Below are positions 15,502-25,980 of a stretch of 64,000 nucleotides of DNA, in pieces; the first letter of the stretch is position 1, and every line of letters begins with the position of its first letter. The stretch comes from Pseudomonas viridiflava (GTDB lineage: Bacteria; Pseudomonadota; Gammaproteobacteria; Pseudomonadales; Pseudomonadaceae), in assembly GCF_900602065.1 (NCBI RefSeq), contig NZ_UWFN01000265.1, positions 124,001 through 188,000 on the forward strand, written 5' to 3'. Position numbers and translations under genes: made by a program. The notes beneath the pieces are model-generated. The model was given only the letters and a program-made list of their open reading frames with translations, had not been told where the DNA came from and did no database searches.

Positions 15502-15531
15502 CAACTGCTCTACCAACTGAGCTAACGACCC
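15456..15531 (-). tRNA. tRNA-Lys (anticodon TTT)
   Basis: The minus strand gives a 76-nt cloverleaf beginning GGGTCGTTAGCTCAGTTGG, with anticodon loop CTTTTAA (anticodon TTT), TTCGAATCC in the T-arm, and an encoded CCA at 15456-15458. The acceptor stem GGGTCGT/ACGACCC is perfect. It lies next to queC as in other pseudomonads, where this locus is the integration site of PAPI-1/pKLC102-class islands. Confidence 0.97.
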
Positions 15532-15594
15532 TCTGTTGCGTGGCGCGTATATTACTGATTTATATGAGTAATTCAACACCTAATTTCAATTATT

Positions 15595-16269
15595 TTAAAA
15601 ATATCGTGTCGGGTCACTGATTCCGGCGGCTGCGAAGCCTTCTGCACGCAGGCGGCAGCTGTCGCATTTACGGCATGCACGGCCTTGATCATCGGCTTGA
15701 TAGCAAGAAACCGTCAGGCCGTAATCAACGCCCAGACGTACGCCAGCCTTGACGATATCGGCTTTGCTCAGATTCTGCAGCGGGGCCTGAATGGTGAAAC
15801 CCTGCCCTTCTACACCGGCCTTGGTGGCGAGGTTGGCCATGCGCTCAAACGATTCGATGAACTCAGGTCGGCAGTCCGGATAGCCGGAGTAATCCACCGC
15901 GTTGACGCCGATGAAAATATCGCGCGCGCCGAGCACTTCTGCCCAGCCCAGCGCGAGGGACAGAAACACGGTATTGCGCGCAGGCACGTAAGTGACCGGA
16001 ATACCTTCACCGGGAGTTTCAGGAACAGCGATGGAGTCATCGGTCAGCGCCGAGCCACCGATACCGTTAAGATTCAGACCTATGACCTTGTGTTCGGCCA
16101 CACCCAGATCGCGAGCGACGCGCACTGCTGCGTCCAGCTCGGCCCGATGACGCTGGCCGTAATCGAAACTCATGGTGTAGCAGGTGTAGCCCTGCTCACG
16201 CGCCATCGCGACCACGGTGGCCGAATCCAGTCCGCCGGACAGGAGAATTACCGCTCTTTTTTCAGTCAT
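15595..16269 (-). CDS. queC: 7-cyano-7-deazaguanine synthase QueC
   Basis: Converts 7-carboxy-7-deazaguanine to preQ0 with ATP and ammonia in queuosine biosynthesis. The PP-loop ATP-binding motif [10 protein letters not shown] is at the N-terminus, and four zinc-binding cysteines lie near the end ([16 protein letters not shown]). The start is placed at MTEKRAVIL, as in other pseudomonads; an ATG 15 bp earlier (MSEAT) is possible. About 224 aa, normal length. It lies 16 bp after queE, and the two form the end of the tol-pal-cpoB transcript region. Confidence 0.96.
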   Translation of the reverse strand: MTEKRAVILLSGGLDSATVVAMAREQGYTCYTMSFDYGQRHRAELDAAVRVARDLGVAEHKVIGLNLNGIGGSALTDDSIAVPETPGEGIPVTYVPARNTVFLSLALGWAEVLGARDIFIGVNAVDYSGYPDCRPEFIESFERMANLATKAGVEGQGFTIQAPLQNLSKADIVKAGVRLGVDYGLTVSCYQADDQGRACRKCDSCRLRAEGFAAAGISDPTRYF

Positions 16270-16285
16270 GGTTGCTTCACTCATC

Positions 16286-16933
16286 TCAGCGCCCCGGCTC
16301 ATCGTTCCAGAGAAATTTATGCAGCTGCATTTGCAGGCGTACAGGCAGGTTGTCGGCAACGATCCAGTCCGCGAGATCGCGGGCGTTCAGCTGGTGATGG
16401 CTAGGGGAAAACAACACCTCACCGGCGCGACGCTCCAGACCGTACTGAATGAGCTTGGAGACAGCCCAGTCGTAGTCTTCGCGTGAGCAGAGCACAAACT
16501 TGACCTGATCGTTAGGCGTCAAGAGCTCGATATTCTCGTAGCGGTTGCGAGTGACCTCCATGGAACCTGGCGTTTTCAGGTCCACGACACGGCTGACGCG
16601 CGGATCAACTGCCGAAATATCCAGCGCACCGCTGGTCTCCAGCGACACCTCATAACCCGCATCACAAAGGCGCTTGAGCAACGGGATGGCATTGGGCTGA
16701 GCCAGCGGCTCACCGCCAGTCACGCAGACATAGCGCGGGCGATAATCAGCCACTTGGCCGAGAATGTCGTCCAGAGTCTGAATCGTGCCGCCAGTGAACG
16801 CGTAGGCGCTGTCGCAGTATTGGCAACGGAGCGGGCAACCCGTCAGCCGAACAAAAACAGTGGGCAAGCCAGCTGTGCGAGTCTCACCCTGCAACGAGTA
16901 AAAGACTTCGGTGATGCGTAACGTTTCTTGCAT
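16286..16933 (-). CDS. queE: 7-carboxy-7-deazaguanine synthase QueE
   Basis: Radical-SAM enzyme that contracts the ring of 6-carboxytetrahydropterin to CDG, the step before QueC. The cluster motif CPLRCQYC (C-x3-C-x2-C) follows a VFVRLTG segment, and the SAM-binding VTGGEPL motif is present. The start is placed at [13 protein letters not shown], with a second ATG 9 bp upstream. About 215 aa, normal. A terminator-like hairpin separates it from cpoB, so it may have its own promoter in that 176-bp gap. Confidence 0.95.
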   Translation of the reverse strand: MQETLRITEVFYSLQGETRTAGLPTVFVRLTGCPLRCQYCDSAYAFTGGTIQTLDDILGQVADYRPRYVCVTGGEPLAQPNAIPLLKRLCDAGYEVSLETSGALDISAVDPRVSRVVDLKTPGSMEVTRNRYENIELLTPNDQVKFVLCSREDYDWAVSKLIQYGLERRAGEVLFSPSHHQLNARDLADWIVADNLPVRLQMQLHKFLWNDEPGR

Positions 16934-17061
16934 ATGGGCCACGGGCGTAACAGCTAAACAGGCCGTCCGCCTCCGTCAGGCACTTCAAAGCACCCTGCAA
17001 TCGCAGAATCCAGAGAAGCGTATTTAAAAAGTACCGAAAATTCGGGTGCCGAATTCTAACG

Positions 17062-17087
17062 AAAAAAGCCGCGACAAGCGCGGCTTT
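17062..17087 (-). terminator. Intrinsic terminator after cpoB
   Basis: On the minus strand AAAGCCGCG-cttgt-CGCGGCTTT is followed by more T residues. It lies 22 bp downstream of the cpoB stop and should end most tol-pal transcription before queE. Confidence 0.8.
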
Positions 17088-17108
17088 CTTGAATTTCGGG
17101 TCAGAATC

Positions 17109-17927
17109 TTAAAGGCGCTGCAGGTCGCGTTGTGCCAACTGAGCAGCAGAGGTACCCGGATACTGAGCTACAACCTGCTGCAAAATGCCTTTCACCTTGT
17201 CGGTATTACCGAGGCGGCGCTCGACATCGGCAAGCTTGTACAGCGAATCAGGCACTTTGGCGTGCTTTGGGTAAAGCTGGCTGACCTTGGCGAACGCCTG
17301 ACCGGCGCCTTGCAGATCACCTTTCGCCAGGTTCACCTCACCCAGCCAGTACTGAGCGTTGCCCGCGTACGTGCTGTTTGGGTATTTGCGAAGGAATGCG
17401 CCGAAAGCCTGGCTGGCTTTATCAAAATCCTTGGCCTTGATCAGGTCAAAGGCAGCTTCGTAGTAAAGCTTTTCCTTGGCTGGATCAGGTGGTTCAGTAC
17501 CTGCAGACGGCGCTTGCGCGGCCGGTGCTGCTGGTGTCCCGCTGGCGTTGATATCACCACCAGCCGGTTGAGAATTATTGGAAGCCGCTGCGGCTGCGCC
17601 GCCTGCCCCTATGCGTGAATCCAGATCCTGATACCGCTCAAGCGCTTCTTGTTTCATGCGCTGGATATCGTTCTGCTGGACCTCGACCATACCGCGCAAA
17701 CGCGCGATTTCGTCCTGCATCTGTTGCAACTGCATGAACAGCTGACCTTGTGCCGAGGGTTGGGCCGTAACCCCTCCCCCGGCATAGGCGCCAGACGTGC
17801 CATAACCAGCTGGCGGATAACTGCTGCTGCCAGAGCCAGAATTGTTATCGACCACAGGAACCGCACCCCACGCAGCAAGTGGAAGGGTGAGGGCCAAAAC
17901 GGTTAGAGCACGTCGGCACGTTCGCAT
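17109..17927 (-). CDS. cpoB: Cell division coordinator CpoB (YbgF)
   Basis: Periplasmic partner of TolA that links Tol-Pal to PBP1b during constriction. It has a signal peptide (MRTCRRALTVLALTLPLAAWG), a Gly/Ser-rich stretch, a coiled coil at residues about 62-105 that mediates trimerisation, an Ala/Pro linker, and three TPR repeats in the last 120 residues (AFGAFLRKYPNSTYAG, AFAKVSQLYPKH, ILQQVVAQYPGT). At 272 aa it has normal length. Only 6 bp separate it from pal, so the two are co-transcribed. Confidence 0.95.
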   Translation of the reverse strand: MRTCRRALTVLALTLPLAAWGAVPVVDNNSGSGSSSYPPAGYGTSGAYAGGGVTAQPSAQGQLFMQLQQMQDEIARLRGMVEVQQNDIQRMKQEALERYQDLDSRIGAGGAAAAASNNSQPAGGDINASGTPAAPAAQAPSAGTEPPDPAKEKLYYEAAFDLIKAKDFDKASQAFGAFLRKYPNSTYAGNAQYWLGEVNLAKGDLQGAGQAFAKVSQLYPKHAKVPDSLYKLADVERRLGNTDKVKGILQQVVAQYPGTSAAQLAQRDLQRL

Positions 17928-17933
17928 GTCAAA

Positions 17934-18431
17934 TTACTTACGCAGTTCGACGCGACGGTTTTGAGCCCAAGACTGCTCGTCGTTGCCGGTAGCAACTGGA
18001 CGCTCTTCGCCGTAGGAAACCAGTTCCAGCTGAGCTGGGGAAACACCTTGCAGAACCAGGTAGCGTTGAACGGCTTTCGCACGACGCTCGCCCAGTGCCA
18101 TGTTGTACTCACGAGTACCACGTTCGTCGGTGTTGCCTTCCAGAACTACGCGAGCGCCGTTGGCTTTCAGGTCCTTGGCGTGTACGTCCAGAGCGCGCAG
18201 GGCTTCTGGTTTCAGGTCCGAACTGTCGTATTCGAAGTAGAAGGTGGTGATTGCGCGCAGAGCAGCTTCTTCGCTCAGGCTGCCATCAACGGCACCAGTG
18301 TTTGCGCCGTAACCAGCGTTAGGATCAACAGCGCCTTCGCCAGCGTTGTCGCCGCCTTTGGAAGAGCAACCTACAGCTACAGCCATGGCCAGAGCCAGCG
18401 CAGCAAATTTACCAAACTTCAGCATTTCCAT
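17934..18431 (-). CDS. pal: Peptidoglycan-associated lipoprotein Pal
   Basis: Outer-membrane lipoprotein that binds peptidoglycan and TolB. It has a lipobox ending AVAVGC, then a Gly-rich linker and an OmpA-like domain with [27 protein letters not shown] (the meso-diaminopimelate-binding loop) and NRRVELR. The start is the ATG of MEMLKFGKF, with TTAGGAGTTTCACG before it; the open frame upstream is not coding. 165 aa. Confidence 0.97.
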   Translation of the reverse strand: MEMLKFGKFAALALAMAVAVGCSSKGGDNAGEGAVDPNAGYGANTGAVDGSLSEEAALRAITTFYFEYDSSDLKPEALRALDVHAKDLKANGARVVLEGNTDERGTREYNMALGERRAKAVQRYLVLQGVSPAQLELVSYGEERPVATGNDEQSWAQNRRVELRK

Positions 18432-18488
18432 CGTGAAACTCCTAATGAACCCCAGTGTGTTAAGCAAATCTTTTTGTGTAGCGCCGCG

Positions 18489-19793
18489 TCAGTTCAGGTA
18501 AGGGGACCAGGACGGTTCTCTGACTTCGCCTTGAGCGGTAGGAAGCGGGAGCCTTACGCGTCCATTAATGGACACGAGCATCAAGACTCCCCGGCCCTGC
18601 TGGCGGGTGGCGTAGATTACCATGGTGCCGTTGGGCGCAACAGTAGGCGACTCATCAAGGTTGCTATCTGTGAGGATTTTTACACTTCCGCGCGCCAAAT
18701 CCTGCACCGCAACCTTGAAATTAGTGAAGCCGTCCTGCCGGTGAATCATTACCAGCGTCTTTTCATCGGCTGACAATTTCGGGTTGGCGTTGTAGTTACC
18801 TACGAAAGTTACTCGCTCAGCACCACCACCATTAATATTTGTCTTGTAGATCTGTGGCTTGCCGCCACGGTCCGACGTGAAGTACAGCGTCGAGCCATCT
18901 TTACCAAAGAACGGTTCGGTATCAATAGACGAATCGTTGGTTACGCGACTCAACTGACGCGAAGCCAGGTTCATCACATAAACTTCCGGGTTACCGTCCT
19001 TCGACAACACGAACGCAAGCTTGGTGCCATCAGGTGACCACGCAGGCGCGCCGTTCAGGCCTTCAAAGTTGGTGATCTGCTCGCGGCGACCGGTATCGAT
19101 GTGCTGAACGAAGATGCGCGGACGCTTCTGCTCAAACGATACATAGGCAATACGCTTGCCGTCGGGTGCGAAGCGCGGAGACAGGATCGGCTCACGAGAT
19201 TGCAACAGGGTCACTGCACGAGCACCGTCGTAGTCCGAACGCTGCAACGTGAAGCGGGTGTTGTTCTCGGAGAAACGCTCAGCAGTCACGTACAGCATAC
19301 GGGTGGAGAAAGCGCCCTTGATGCCGGTCAGTTTCTCGAACGACTGATCCGCAATGTAGTGCGACATGTCACGCAGTTGATCAGTAGTACCCGACACGTT
19401 ACCGGTCAGTACCTGCTGCTCGGTCGCCACGTTGAACAGTGCATATTGCACCTGCAGGCGACCACCTGCAGGAACGATATTACCGACCATCACGTATTGT
19501 GCGCCCAGTGCTTTCCAGTCACGGAAGATGACTTCGCTGGCCTGGCTTGGCTGGCTGATCATGTTCTGACGCGCGATCGGTGCGTAGTAACCCGAATTGC
19601 GCAGGTCATTGCCGATGATTTCCGACATGTCCTCTGGAAGTACGTTGCCGCCCTGCCAGCCAAAAGGCACAACAGCGATAGGCGTTGCACGGTCACTGCC
19701 GCTGGTGACCAGAATGTTCTTCTCTTCTGCACTGACCATACCGGCCGCACAACAGAGAACGACTACTAGTAGTCCTCGAAAAAGCTTGATCAC
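18489..19793 (-). CDS. tolB: Tol-Pal system protein TolB
   Basis: Periplasmic protein that binds Pal and colicins. Signal peptide ([21 protein letters not shown]), N-terminal alpha/beta domain, and a six-bladed beta-propeller of PD40 repeats (for example [13 protein letters not shown] and EPSWSPYLN). The start is a GTG at 19791-19793 with CTGGAGATCTAGCCTT upstream, overlapping the tolA stop by 4 bp. 434 aa, full length. Confidence 0.96.
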   Translation of the reverse strand: MIKLFRGLLVVVLCCAAGMVSAEEKNILVTSGSDRATPIAVVPFGWQGGNVLPEDMSEIIGNDLRNSGYYAPIARQNMISQPSQASEVIFRDWKALGAQYVMVGNIVPAGGRLQVQYALFNVATEQQVLTGNVSGTTDQLRDMSHYIADQSFEKLTGIKGAFSTRMLYVTAERFSENNTRFTLQRSDYDGARAVTLLQSREPILSPRFAPDGKRIAYVSFEQKRPRIFVQHIDTGRREQITNFEGLNGAPAWSPDGTKLAFVLSKDGNPEVYVMNLASRQLSRVTNDSSIDTEPFFGKDGSTLYFTSDRGGKPQIYKTNINGGGAERVTFVGNYNANPKLSADEKTLVMIHRQDGFTNFKVAVQDLARGSVKILTDSNLDESPTVAPNGTMVIYATRQQGRGVLMLVSINGRVRLPLPTAQGEVREPSWSPYLN

Positions 19794-20869
19794 AAGGCTA
19801 GATCTCCAGGTGTAAATGTCATCTTGAATGAACGATAGGGAGCGAAGTCCGCGGCCTTCATACCCTGCATTTCTGTCAAGCGGCCAATGTTCTTGACTGC
19901 TGCGACTGCTGAACTGTCAAACGGCCCGTCTCCGCTGGATTTGGCAACCGATACCGAGGCAATAGTGCCATCCGGCAACATACCAATCTGCAGCGTAACG
20001 GACATGTTGTTACGTGCTGATGGTGGTCGACTCCAGCCCTCGGAGGCTCGAACACGAATCAGATCGTCGAAACTACCCGCGACTTCGTCACCCTGCTCAT
20101 CCGCCAATGCCTGTTGCCGTTCCGGTTTATCGGAGAGCAGGTCAGCCAAGGCCTGAGCCTTTTTGTCTTCAGCAGATTTGCGAGCTGCTTCCTGCGCCTT
20201 CTTGGCAGCATCGGCAGTGGCTTTCTTCTTCGCGTCGTCAGCTGCTTTCTTTTTAGCGTCTTCGGCAGCCTTTTTCTTGGCGTCTTCAGCCGCTTTTTTC
20301 TTCGCATCGTCGGCGGCCTGTTTCTTGGCTTCCTCGGCTGCAGCTTTCTTGGCGTCTTCCTCGGCCTTTTTCTTGGCGTCGTCTTCAGCTTTTTTCTTGG
20401 CAATGTCCGCCAGCTGTTTTTCTTCAGCTTTTTTGGCATCAGCCTTCTTGGCTTCATCAGCTTTCTTCGCTTCGTCGGCCTTTTTCGCCTCGGCCGCTTT
20501 CTGCGCTGCTTCTTCAGCCTTCTGTTCTTCCGCTTTTTGAGCAGCCTCTTCTTTCTTTTGTTCCGCAGCTTTTACAGCTTCCTGCTTTTCCTGCTCGACT
20601 TTCTTCTGTTCCAGCTGCTCGACTTCTGTCTGTCGTGCAGCGGTCTTCTTCGCCTCGCCGGCAATTTTCTGGTTGGTCTGGGTTGTCGCCTGACTCTTGG
20701 ACTTGAGCTGGTACAGGGTGGCCTGCACGATAGGCTTGGCTTCGGGCAATTCCGGAGTCATGGCAAAGCTGACAAACAGCAAGCCAAAAATCAGGACATG
20801 CAACGCCACGGCCCAGACACTAGGCCAGAAATAATTCTCCGAGGCGGACGGCTCTCGAATTGGCTGCAT
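19790..20869 (-). CDS. tolA: Cell envelope integrity protein TolA
   Basis: Inner-membrane protein spanning the periplasm. It has a TM helix at residues about 16-36 ([20 protein letters not shown]), a long Ala/Lys/Glu-rich helical domain II (about 50-245) built of AKKxAEE-type repeats, and a C-terminal domain III (about 265-359) that contacts TolB, CpoB and phage g3p-type ligands. The start ATG shares its A with the tolR stop (TGATG). The repeat-rich DNA makes long antisense frames that are not genes. 359 aa. Confidence 0.95.
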   Translation of the reverse strand: MQPIREPSASENYFWPSVWAVALHVLIFGLLFVSFAMTPELPEAKPIVQATLYQLKSKSQATTQTNQKIAGEAKKTAARQTEVEQLEQKKVEQEKQEAVKAAEQKKEEAAQKAEEQKAEEAAQKAAEAKKADEAKKADEAKKADAKKAEEKQLADIAKKKAEDDAKKKAEEDAKKAAAEEAKKQAADDAKKKAAEDAKKKAAEDAKKKAADDAKKKATADAAKKAQEAARKSAEDKKAQALADLLSDKPERQQALADEQGDEVAGSFDDLIRVRASEGWSRPPSARNNMSVTLQIGMLPDGTIASVSVAKSSGDGPFDSSAVAAVKNIGRLTEMQGMKAADFAPYRSFKMTFTPGDLAL

Positions 20870-21333
20870 CAGGGGGCCTCAGTAATCAAGCCGACATTCC
20901 CGACCCCTGCCTTCTGCAGCCCACCCATGGTGCCCATGACCGAACCGTAATCAACGGTTTTGTCGCCACGAATGAAAACCTGCGTCTGCTTGCCGGCTTC
21001 ACGTCCGGCGGCAACGATTTTGGTGACGGCCGAGGTCAGCTGCGGCAAGGTCATTGCCTTGTCCATCTGCTTGTCGGTGTCGACTTCGCTGCCAAGATTC
21101 CAGTAATAGGTCTTGTCAGCCTTGATCGAAATGGTCAGGACCTGATTGTTGTTGTCTTGCGGCAAAGCCTCGCTGGAGACTTTGGGCAAATCGACTTTCA
21201 CGCCCTGATTGATCATGGGAGCGGTGACCATGAAGATGACCAGCAGCACCAACATCACGTCGATGTAAGGCACTACGTTCATTTCGGCGACCGGCTTGCG
21301 TTTTCTGCGGCGATCTCGAGCGATTAAAGCCAT
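20869..21333 (-). CDS. tolR: Tol energising protein TolR
   Basis: ExbD/TolR family partner of TolQ in the proton-driven motor. The single TM helix contains the proton-path Asp25 (VVPYIDVMLVLLVIFMVT). The periplasmic domain of about 110 aa follows. 154 aa, normal. It lies 14 bp after tolQ and overlaps tolA. Confidence 0.96.
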   Translation of the reverse strand: MALIARDRRRKRKPVAEMNVVPYIDVMLVLLVIFMVTAPMINQGVKVDLPKVSSEALPQDNNNQVLTISIKADKTYYWNLGSEVDTDKQMDKAMTLPQLTSAVTKIVAAGREAGKQTQVFIRGDKTVDYGSVMGTMGGLQKAGVGNVGLITEAP

Positions 21334-21347
21334 TGGGAATTACCTGC

Positions 21348-22043
21348 TCACTCTTCGCTGGTGTGCACTTTACGGTGCAGGATGGCCTGGAATTCATCGG
21401 CGAAGGTGTAGTAACGGCTGATCAAGGTCTCGCTGCGAGCGGCGAAACGGTTGTAAGCGATTACTGCAGGGATCGCCGCGAACAGGCCAATGGCTGTTGC
21501 GATCAGTGCTTCGGCAATACCGGGCGCAACAGTGGCGAGTGTCGCCTGTTGTGCTGTGGCCAGGCCGCGGAAGGAGTTCATGATCCCCCACACGGTACCG
21601 AACAAGCCGATGTACGGGCTGACGGAGCCAACGGTGGCCAGATAAGGCAGACCCGATTCGAGTTTCTCTTCCTCACGCGAGATGGCAACACGCATGGCAC
21701 GAGCCACGCCTTCCATCACGGCCTCTGGATCGACACCTGCCTGCTGACGCAGACGCGAGAACTCTTTGAAGCCGGCACGGAAGATCTGCTCGACACCCGA
21801 ATCAGGGTCTGGATTGCTGCCCGCCTGACGGTACAGTTTGGACAGATCGATGCCGGACCAGAAACGCTCCTCGAAGCTGTCCAATGCCCGGCGCCCAGCA
21901 CGCAGCATGTTGCTGCGCTGAAAAATCATGATCCATGAAGTGACTGAAGCAGCCACCAGGATCAGCATGACCAACTGAACGACAATGCTGGCATTACTGA
22001 CCAAACTCCACATGGAGGAATGGTCGACGACGTTAGCTTCCAC
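21348..22043 (-). CDS. tolQ: Tol energising protein TolQ
   Basis: ExbB/TolQ family motor protein with three TM helices ([63 protein letters not shown]). The start is taken as the GTG of [12 protein letters not shown], giving the usual 231 aa and an 11-bp overlap with ybgC. The longer open frame upstream is ybgC's other frame. Confidence 0.95.
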   Translation of the reverse strand: MEANVVDHSSMWSLVSNASIVVQLVMLILVAASVTSWIMIFQRSNMLRAGRRALDSFEERFWSGIDLSKLYRQAGSNPDPDSGVEQIFRAGFKEFSRLRQQAGVDPEAVMEGVARAMRVAISREEEKLESGLPYLATVGSVSPYIGLFGTVWGIMNSFRGLATAQQATLATVAPGIAEALIATAIGLFAAIPAVIAYNRFAARSETLISRYYTFADEFQAILHRKVHTSEE

Positions 22044-22500
22044 GCTTGCTCTCCTGCTCTGTATGTGTGCCCGCGCCGCCCTGGTCGGCAAAGGCCGCAC
22101 GCAGAGCTTCGGGAATGGCCCGGGGCTTCAAACTATCGGCGTTTACACACGCCACCAAGAACTGCCCCTCACAGAGCAGCGTTGCATCCGCAGCCCGCCT
22201 GACTTCTTGTTTGAAGCGCAGGCTGACACGGTTCAATTCGATTACTTCAGCGCTGACCAGCAGTTCGTCATCCAGTCGCGCCGGCTTGTGATAACGAGCC
22301 TCGCTGGAATGCACAACGAACAACAAGCCTTCCTTCGCCATTGAGGATTGGGCGAACCCCAGATCCCGCAGCCGCTCGGTACGAGCTCGCTCCATGAATT
22401 TCAGATAATTGACGTAGTAGACAATGCCGCCTGCATCGGTGTCCTCGTAATAAACGCGACAGCGATGTGCGAACGACTGAACCCCGTTTTGCGCGCGCAT
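22033..22500 (-). CDS. ybgC: Acyl-CoA thioesterase YbgC
   Basis: Hot-dog-fold thioesterase, first gene of the tol-pal operon. The active-site motif [22 protein letters not shown] contains the catalytic Asp. It acts on short-chain or acyl-ACP substrates, and its link to phospholipid metabolism at the Tol complex is known in other proteobacteria. 155 aa. The promoter of the operon must lie in the 138 bp between it and ruvB. Confidence 0.94.
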   Translation of the reverse strand: MRAQNGVQSFAHRCRVYYEDTDAGGIVYYVNYLKFMERARTERLRDLGFAQSSMAKEGLLFVVHSSEARYHKPARLDDELLVSAEVIELNRVSLRFKQEVRRAADATLLCEGQFLVACVNADSLKPRAIPEALRAAFADQGGAGTHTEQESKRGS

Positions 22501-22638
22501 ACTCTAGTGCTTACTCCTCAGGTTGCCAATCCGCCACGGCAACTGTTTTTCAACGTTTTGCCGGTTATTTCGTGTCGACCTGACGCAGCTGCCAGTCTGA
22601 CCGCGCAAACCCCGAATAAATCAGTGTTTTGCGCTTTT

Positions 22639-23697
22639 TTAAATGTCTTCATCTGCAACAAATTGTTCGGCACCTGGCATCTCACCCATTCGGGAAGGAA
22701 TATTCAGCCCGAAGTGCAAATAGGCATGGCGGGTCACGACCCGCCCACGTGGTGTGCGCATGATATAGCCTTGCTGGATCAAATAGGGTTCCAGCACGTC
22801 TTCAATGGTATGGCGCTCTTCACTGATCGCCGCAGCCAGACTGTCTACACCCACCGGACCGCCGTCAAACTTTTCGATCATGGTCAGCAGCAAACGCCGG
22901 TCTTGATGATCAAAACCGCGCTCGTCGACATCGAGCAGATTGAGCGCCAGATCAGCGATAGGCTTGGTAATCTCGCCCTTTCCACGTACTTCGGCGAAAT
23001 CCCGCACCCGGCGCAACAGGCGATTGGCGATCCGCGGCGTGCCACGCGCCCGGCGAGCAATCTCAAACGCCCCCTCCGGCTCAATCGGCAGGCCCAGAAT
23101 CCCCGCAGAGCGCGAAACGATAGTTGCCAGATCCGCGATGCTGTAGAACTCCAGACGCTGCACGATACCGAAACGGTCACGCAACGGATTCGTCAGCATG
23201 CCGGCCCGGGTGGTTGCCCCAACCAGCGTAAACGGCGGCAGATCAAGCTTGATCGAGCGAGCCGCAGGCCCTTCGCCGATCATGATGTCGAGCTGAAAGT
23301 CCTCCATCGCCGGGTAAAGGACTTCTTCAACGATAGGCGACAGCCGGTGAATCTCGTCGATGAAGAGAACATCGTTGGGTTCAAGATTGGTCAGAATCGC
23401 CGCAAGATCACCCGGCCGCTCCAGTACAGGGCCCGACGTGCTCTTGATGGAAACCGACATTTCCTGGGCAATGATATTGGCCAGTGTGGTCTTGCCCAAA
23501 CCGGGCGGGCCGAAGATCAGCGTGTGGTCGAGCGCTTCGTTACGTCCGCGAGCGGCCTGGATGAACAACTCCATCTGCTCACGTACCGTCGGCTGACCAA
23601 TATAGTCGGCAAGGCTCAGTGGACGAATTGCGCGATCAATCTGTTCATCACGATCACGGCCGCCACTGGCGGTTATCAGGCGGTCAGCGTCAATCAC
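22639..23697 (-). CDS. ruvB: Holliday junction helicase RuvB
   Basis: AAA+ motor of branch migration. Walker [12 protein letters not shown], Walker [10 protein letters not shown], sensor GATTRAG, and a C-terminal winged helix ([15 protein letters not shown]). 352 aa. It starts one base after the ruvA stop. A 648-aa open frame on the opposite strand is a coding shadow. Confidence 0.98.
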   Translation of the reverse strand: MIDADRLITASGGRDRDEQIDRAIRPLSLADYIGQPTVREQMELFIQAARGRNEALDHTLIFGPPGLGKTTLANIIAQEMSVSIKSTSGPVLERPGDLAAILTNLEPNDVLFIDEIHRLSPIVEEVLYPAMEDFQLDIMIGEGPAARSIKLDLPPFTLVGATTRAGMLTNPLRDRFGIVQRLEFYSIADLATIVSRSAGILGLPIEPEGAFEIARRARGTPRIANRLLRRVRDFAEVRGKGEITKPIADLALNLLDVDERGFDHQDRRLLLTMIEKFDGGPVGVDSLAAAISEERHTIEDVLEPYLIQQGYIMRTPRGRVVTRHAYLHFGLNIPSRMGEMPGAEQFVADEDI

Positions 23698-24306
23698 TTA
23701 AGCCATTCCCTTCAAGGCACGTCGAATCAAATCTGCACTACTCAAGTCTTTTTCCTTGATAGCGGAAACCGCTTTGCTCGCCTCTTGAGGCTTGTAACCC
23801 AGGGAGATAAGCGCGCTGACCGCATCATTCTCGGCTGTCGCCACGGGTTCCGGCGCATTTGGCCCGTTGGAAACCAGTGCAAAAGTCCCAGGCAAGGTTT
23901 CCCAGGCCTTGAAGCGATCCTTGAGCTCGACGAGCAGGCGCTCGGCAGTCTTTTTACCTACGCCCGGAATACGGGTCAAAGCAGAAGTGTCCTGGGCCTG
24001 AACGCAACGTACCAACTCATCCACTTCCAGACCGGACATCAAGGCCAGCGCCAGTTTCGGACCCACTCCATTCAGGCGGATCAGCTCCCGAAACAGCTCG
24101 CGCTCACGCTTCTCATAAAAACCATACAACAGGTGTGCATCCTCACGGACCACCAGGTGAGTATGCAGCGTCACGGGCTCGCCGACATGCGGCAGGCGGT
24201 AGAGCGTGGTCATGGGGACCTCGATCTCATAGCCGATACCGTTCACATCAAGCACCAGATGCGGCGGCTGTTTCTCAGCCAAAAAGCCGCGTAAGCGTCC
24301 AATCAC
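23698..24306 (-). CDS. ruvA: Holliday junction DNA-binding protein RuvA
   Basis: Tetrameric junction-binding subunit that loads RuvB. N-terminal OB fold ([20 protein letters not shown]), two helix-hairpin-helix motifs ([16 protein letters not shown] and [16 protein letters not shown]), and a C-terminal three-helix domain that binds RuvB. 202 aa, normal. Confidence 0.98.
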   Translation of the reverse strand: MIGRLRGFLAEKQPPHLVLDVNGIGYEIEVPMTTLYRLPHVGEPVTLHTHLVVREDAHLLYGFYEKRERELFRELIRLNGVGPKLALALMSGLEVDELVRCVQAQDTSALTRIPGVGKKTAERLLVELKDRFKAWETLPGTFALVSNGPNAPEPVATAENDAVSALISLGYKPQEASKAVSAIKEKDLSSADLIRRALKGMA

Positions 24307-24450
24307 GTATCAAATCCTTTCGTATTGCCGGCCAGACCACGTGACCAACGCGAAATAGTGTTCGCAATCATTGCAGGCATGACACAGCCTGCAAGCAGAA
24401 ATGTTAAAGCAGATGATGCTAACAGAGACACAGCCCCACTATCGCAAGCA

Positions 24451-24975
24451 TTAGAGACGCAGGCGACCACCGCGACTGCGAGCCGTGTTCAGGCCGTGAG
24501 GAATCAGGCTTGAACGCGTATGCGCATGACACAGGGCGATCGCCAGGGCGTCGGAAGCGTCGATTTGCGGCTTCTGGGTCAACTTGAGCAGATGCATGAC
24601 CATCATCATCACCTGCTCTTTATTCGCCCCCCCGGTGCCAGCGACAGCTTGCTTGACCTGAGTCGCCGAATATTCGGCAATCTCCAACCCCTCTTCGGCC
24701 CCGGCAACGATTGCCGCGCCCCGTGCCTGGCCCAGCTTCAAGGCCGAGTCAGCGTTACGCGCCATAAAAACCTTTTCAATGCCCATGGTCACGGGACCGT
24801 AGGTCTGAATGACTTCCCTCACCCCGCGGAACACAATCTGCAAACGCTCATGCAGCTCGCCACTGCCGGTGCGAATACAGCCCGACGCCACGTAAACACA
24901 GCCACGCCCGGTATCTCTCACCACGCCATAACCAGTGATTCGGGAGCCCGGGTCTATACCAAGAATAAGAGTCAT
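24451..24975 (-). CDS. ruvC: Holliday junction resolvase RuvC
   Basis: Endonuclease that resolves junctions after RuvAB migration. The acidic site is visible: [14 protein letters not shown] (Asp near residue 7), GIEKVF, and [14 protein letters not shown]. The start is placed at [10 protein letters not shown]; the open frame continues 45 bp upstream without a better start. 174 aa. The 144 bp to ruvA hold no gene. Confidence 0.97.
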   Translation of the reverse strand: MTLILGIDPGSRITGYGVVRDTGRGCVYVASGCIRTGSGELHERLQIVFRGVREVIQTYGPVTMGIEKVFMARNADSALKLGQARGAAIVAGAEEGLEIAEYSATQVKQAVAGTGGANKEQVMMMVMHLLKLTQKPQIDASDALAIALCHAHTRSSLIPHGLNTARSRGGRLRL

Positions 24976-25030
24976 AAAGCCTGCAGCTTGAGAAGTGATA
25001 CCCAGCGAAGATCGCAGCATAAAGGCAGAA

Positions 25031-25077
25031 GCCGGAGGCCGATAGCGGTGCCAGTAACATCGCTATCGCCCTCCGGC
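25031..25077 (-). terminator. Long hairpin between yebC and ruvC
   Basis: Arms of 17 bp (GCCGGAGGCCGATAGCG and its complement with one mismatch) around a 13-nt loop, just after the yebC stop. There is no T-run, so it may act as an mRNA-stabilising stem or a weak terminator before ruvC. Confidence 0.5.
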
Positions 25078-25099
25078 CCCTTTGTCCTGCAGAAATCTG

Positions 25100-25846
25100 T
25101 CAGCCCAACTGTTCCATGACTTCGTCCGGAATTTCCGCATTGGAATAGACGTTTTGTACGTCATCCAGGTCTTCGAGCATGTCGATCAGCTTGAGCACCT
25201 TTTCTGCTGTTTCCAGATCAAGTACCGCGCTGGTTGTCGGCAACATGACGATTTCAGCGTCCGTAGCGTTGAAGCCAGCCGCTTCAATAACATTGCGAAC
25301 TGCGTAAAAGCTGGAAAACGAGGTGAACACATCAATGCTACCGTCATCATTGGTGACGATATCATCGGCGTCAGCTTCCATTGCAGCTTCGGTCAGAGAG
25401 TCTTCATCAACACCGGCGGCAAACGAGATCTGACCTTTACGATCAAACAGATATGCGACGGAACCATCTGTGCCCAGGTTGCCACCACACTTGGTGAACG
25501 CATGGCGTACGGCTGCCGCAGTGCGATTACGGTTGTCAGTCATGGTTTCAACCATGATCGCCACGCCACCCGGGCCGTAGCCTTCGTAGCCCAACTCTTC
25601 GACATCGTCACCATCTGCTGCACCGGTGCCACGAGCCACTGCGCGGTCAATGGTGTCGCGGGTCATGTTTGCACCAAGGGCCTTGTCCAGCGCAAGACGC
25701 AGACGAGGGTTGGAGCCCGGATCGCCGCCGCCCTGACGGGCTGCAACGGTCAGCTCACGAATCCACTTGGTAAAAATCTTGCCCTTTTTGGCATCCTGAC
25801 GCTCTTTGCGGTGCTTGATGTTCGCCCACTTAGAATGACCTGCCAT
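25100..25846 (-). CDS. yebC: YebC/PmpR family regulator
   Basis: Conserved protein of the YebC/PmpR/TACO1 family, implicated in transcription control and in relieving ribosome stalling. It starts [19 protein letters not shown], the invariant family head, and has [15 protein letters not shown] and [11 protein letters not shown]. 248 aa, normal. The start is placed at this ATG although the frame is open upstream. It is commonly found next to ruvC, as here. Confidence 0.95.
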   Translation of the reverse strand: MAGHSKWANIKHRKERQDAKKGKIFTKWIRELTVAARQGGGDPGSNPRLRLALDKALGANMTRDTIDRAVARGTGAADGDDVEELGYEGYGPGGVAIMVETMTDNRNRTAAAVRHAFTKCGGNLGTDGSVAYLFDRKGQISFAAGVDEDSLTEAAMEADADDIVTNDDGSIDVFTSFSSFYAVRNVIEAAGFNATDAEIVMLPTTSAVLDLETAEKVLKLIDMLEDLDDVQNVYSNAEIPDEVMEQLG

Positions 25847-25937
25847 ATCTCGCTCCAGATTCTTTTTCAAACACCTTCGCCTTTCGCCCATCGATAAACA
25901 GGCAAAAGGATTTACTTGATCAGGGGTACAGCCATGC

Positions 25938-25972
25938 GGGACGCGCTCCCCCAGGATGGAGGAACGCGTCCC
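25938..25972 (-). terminator. Hairpin after aspS
   Basis: GGGACGCG and CGCGTCCC form a stem around a 19-nt loop, starting 9 bp after the aspS stop. No clear T-run follows. It may separate aspS from yebC transcripts. Confidence 0.45.
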
Positions 25973-25980
25973 GTCGAGCG

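Noticed and set aside
20114..20950. 278-aa Phe/Leu-rich frame looking like a membrane protein
   Set aside because: Complement of the Ala/Lys repeat region of tolA; the apparent hydrophobic helices come from the complement of AAG and GCN codons.
22348..24294. 648-aa open frame on the plus strand
   Set aside because: It lies antisense to ruvB and ruvA, both certain. High-GC Pseudomonas genes commonly create long opposite-strand frames. No ribosome-binding site, and composition is rich in Arg/Gln/His as in shadows.
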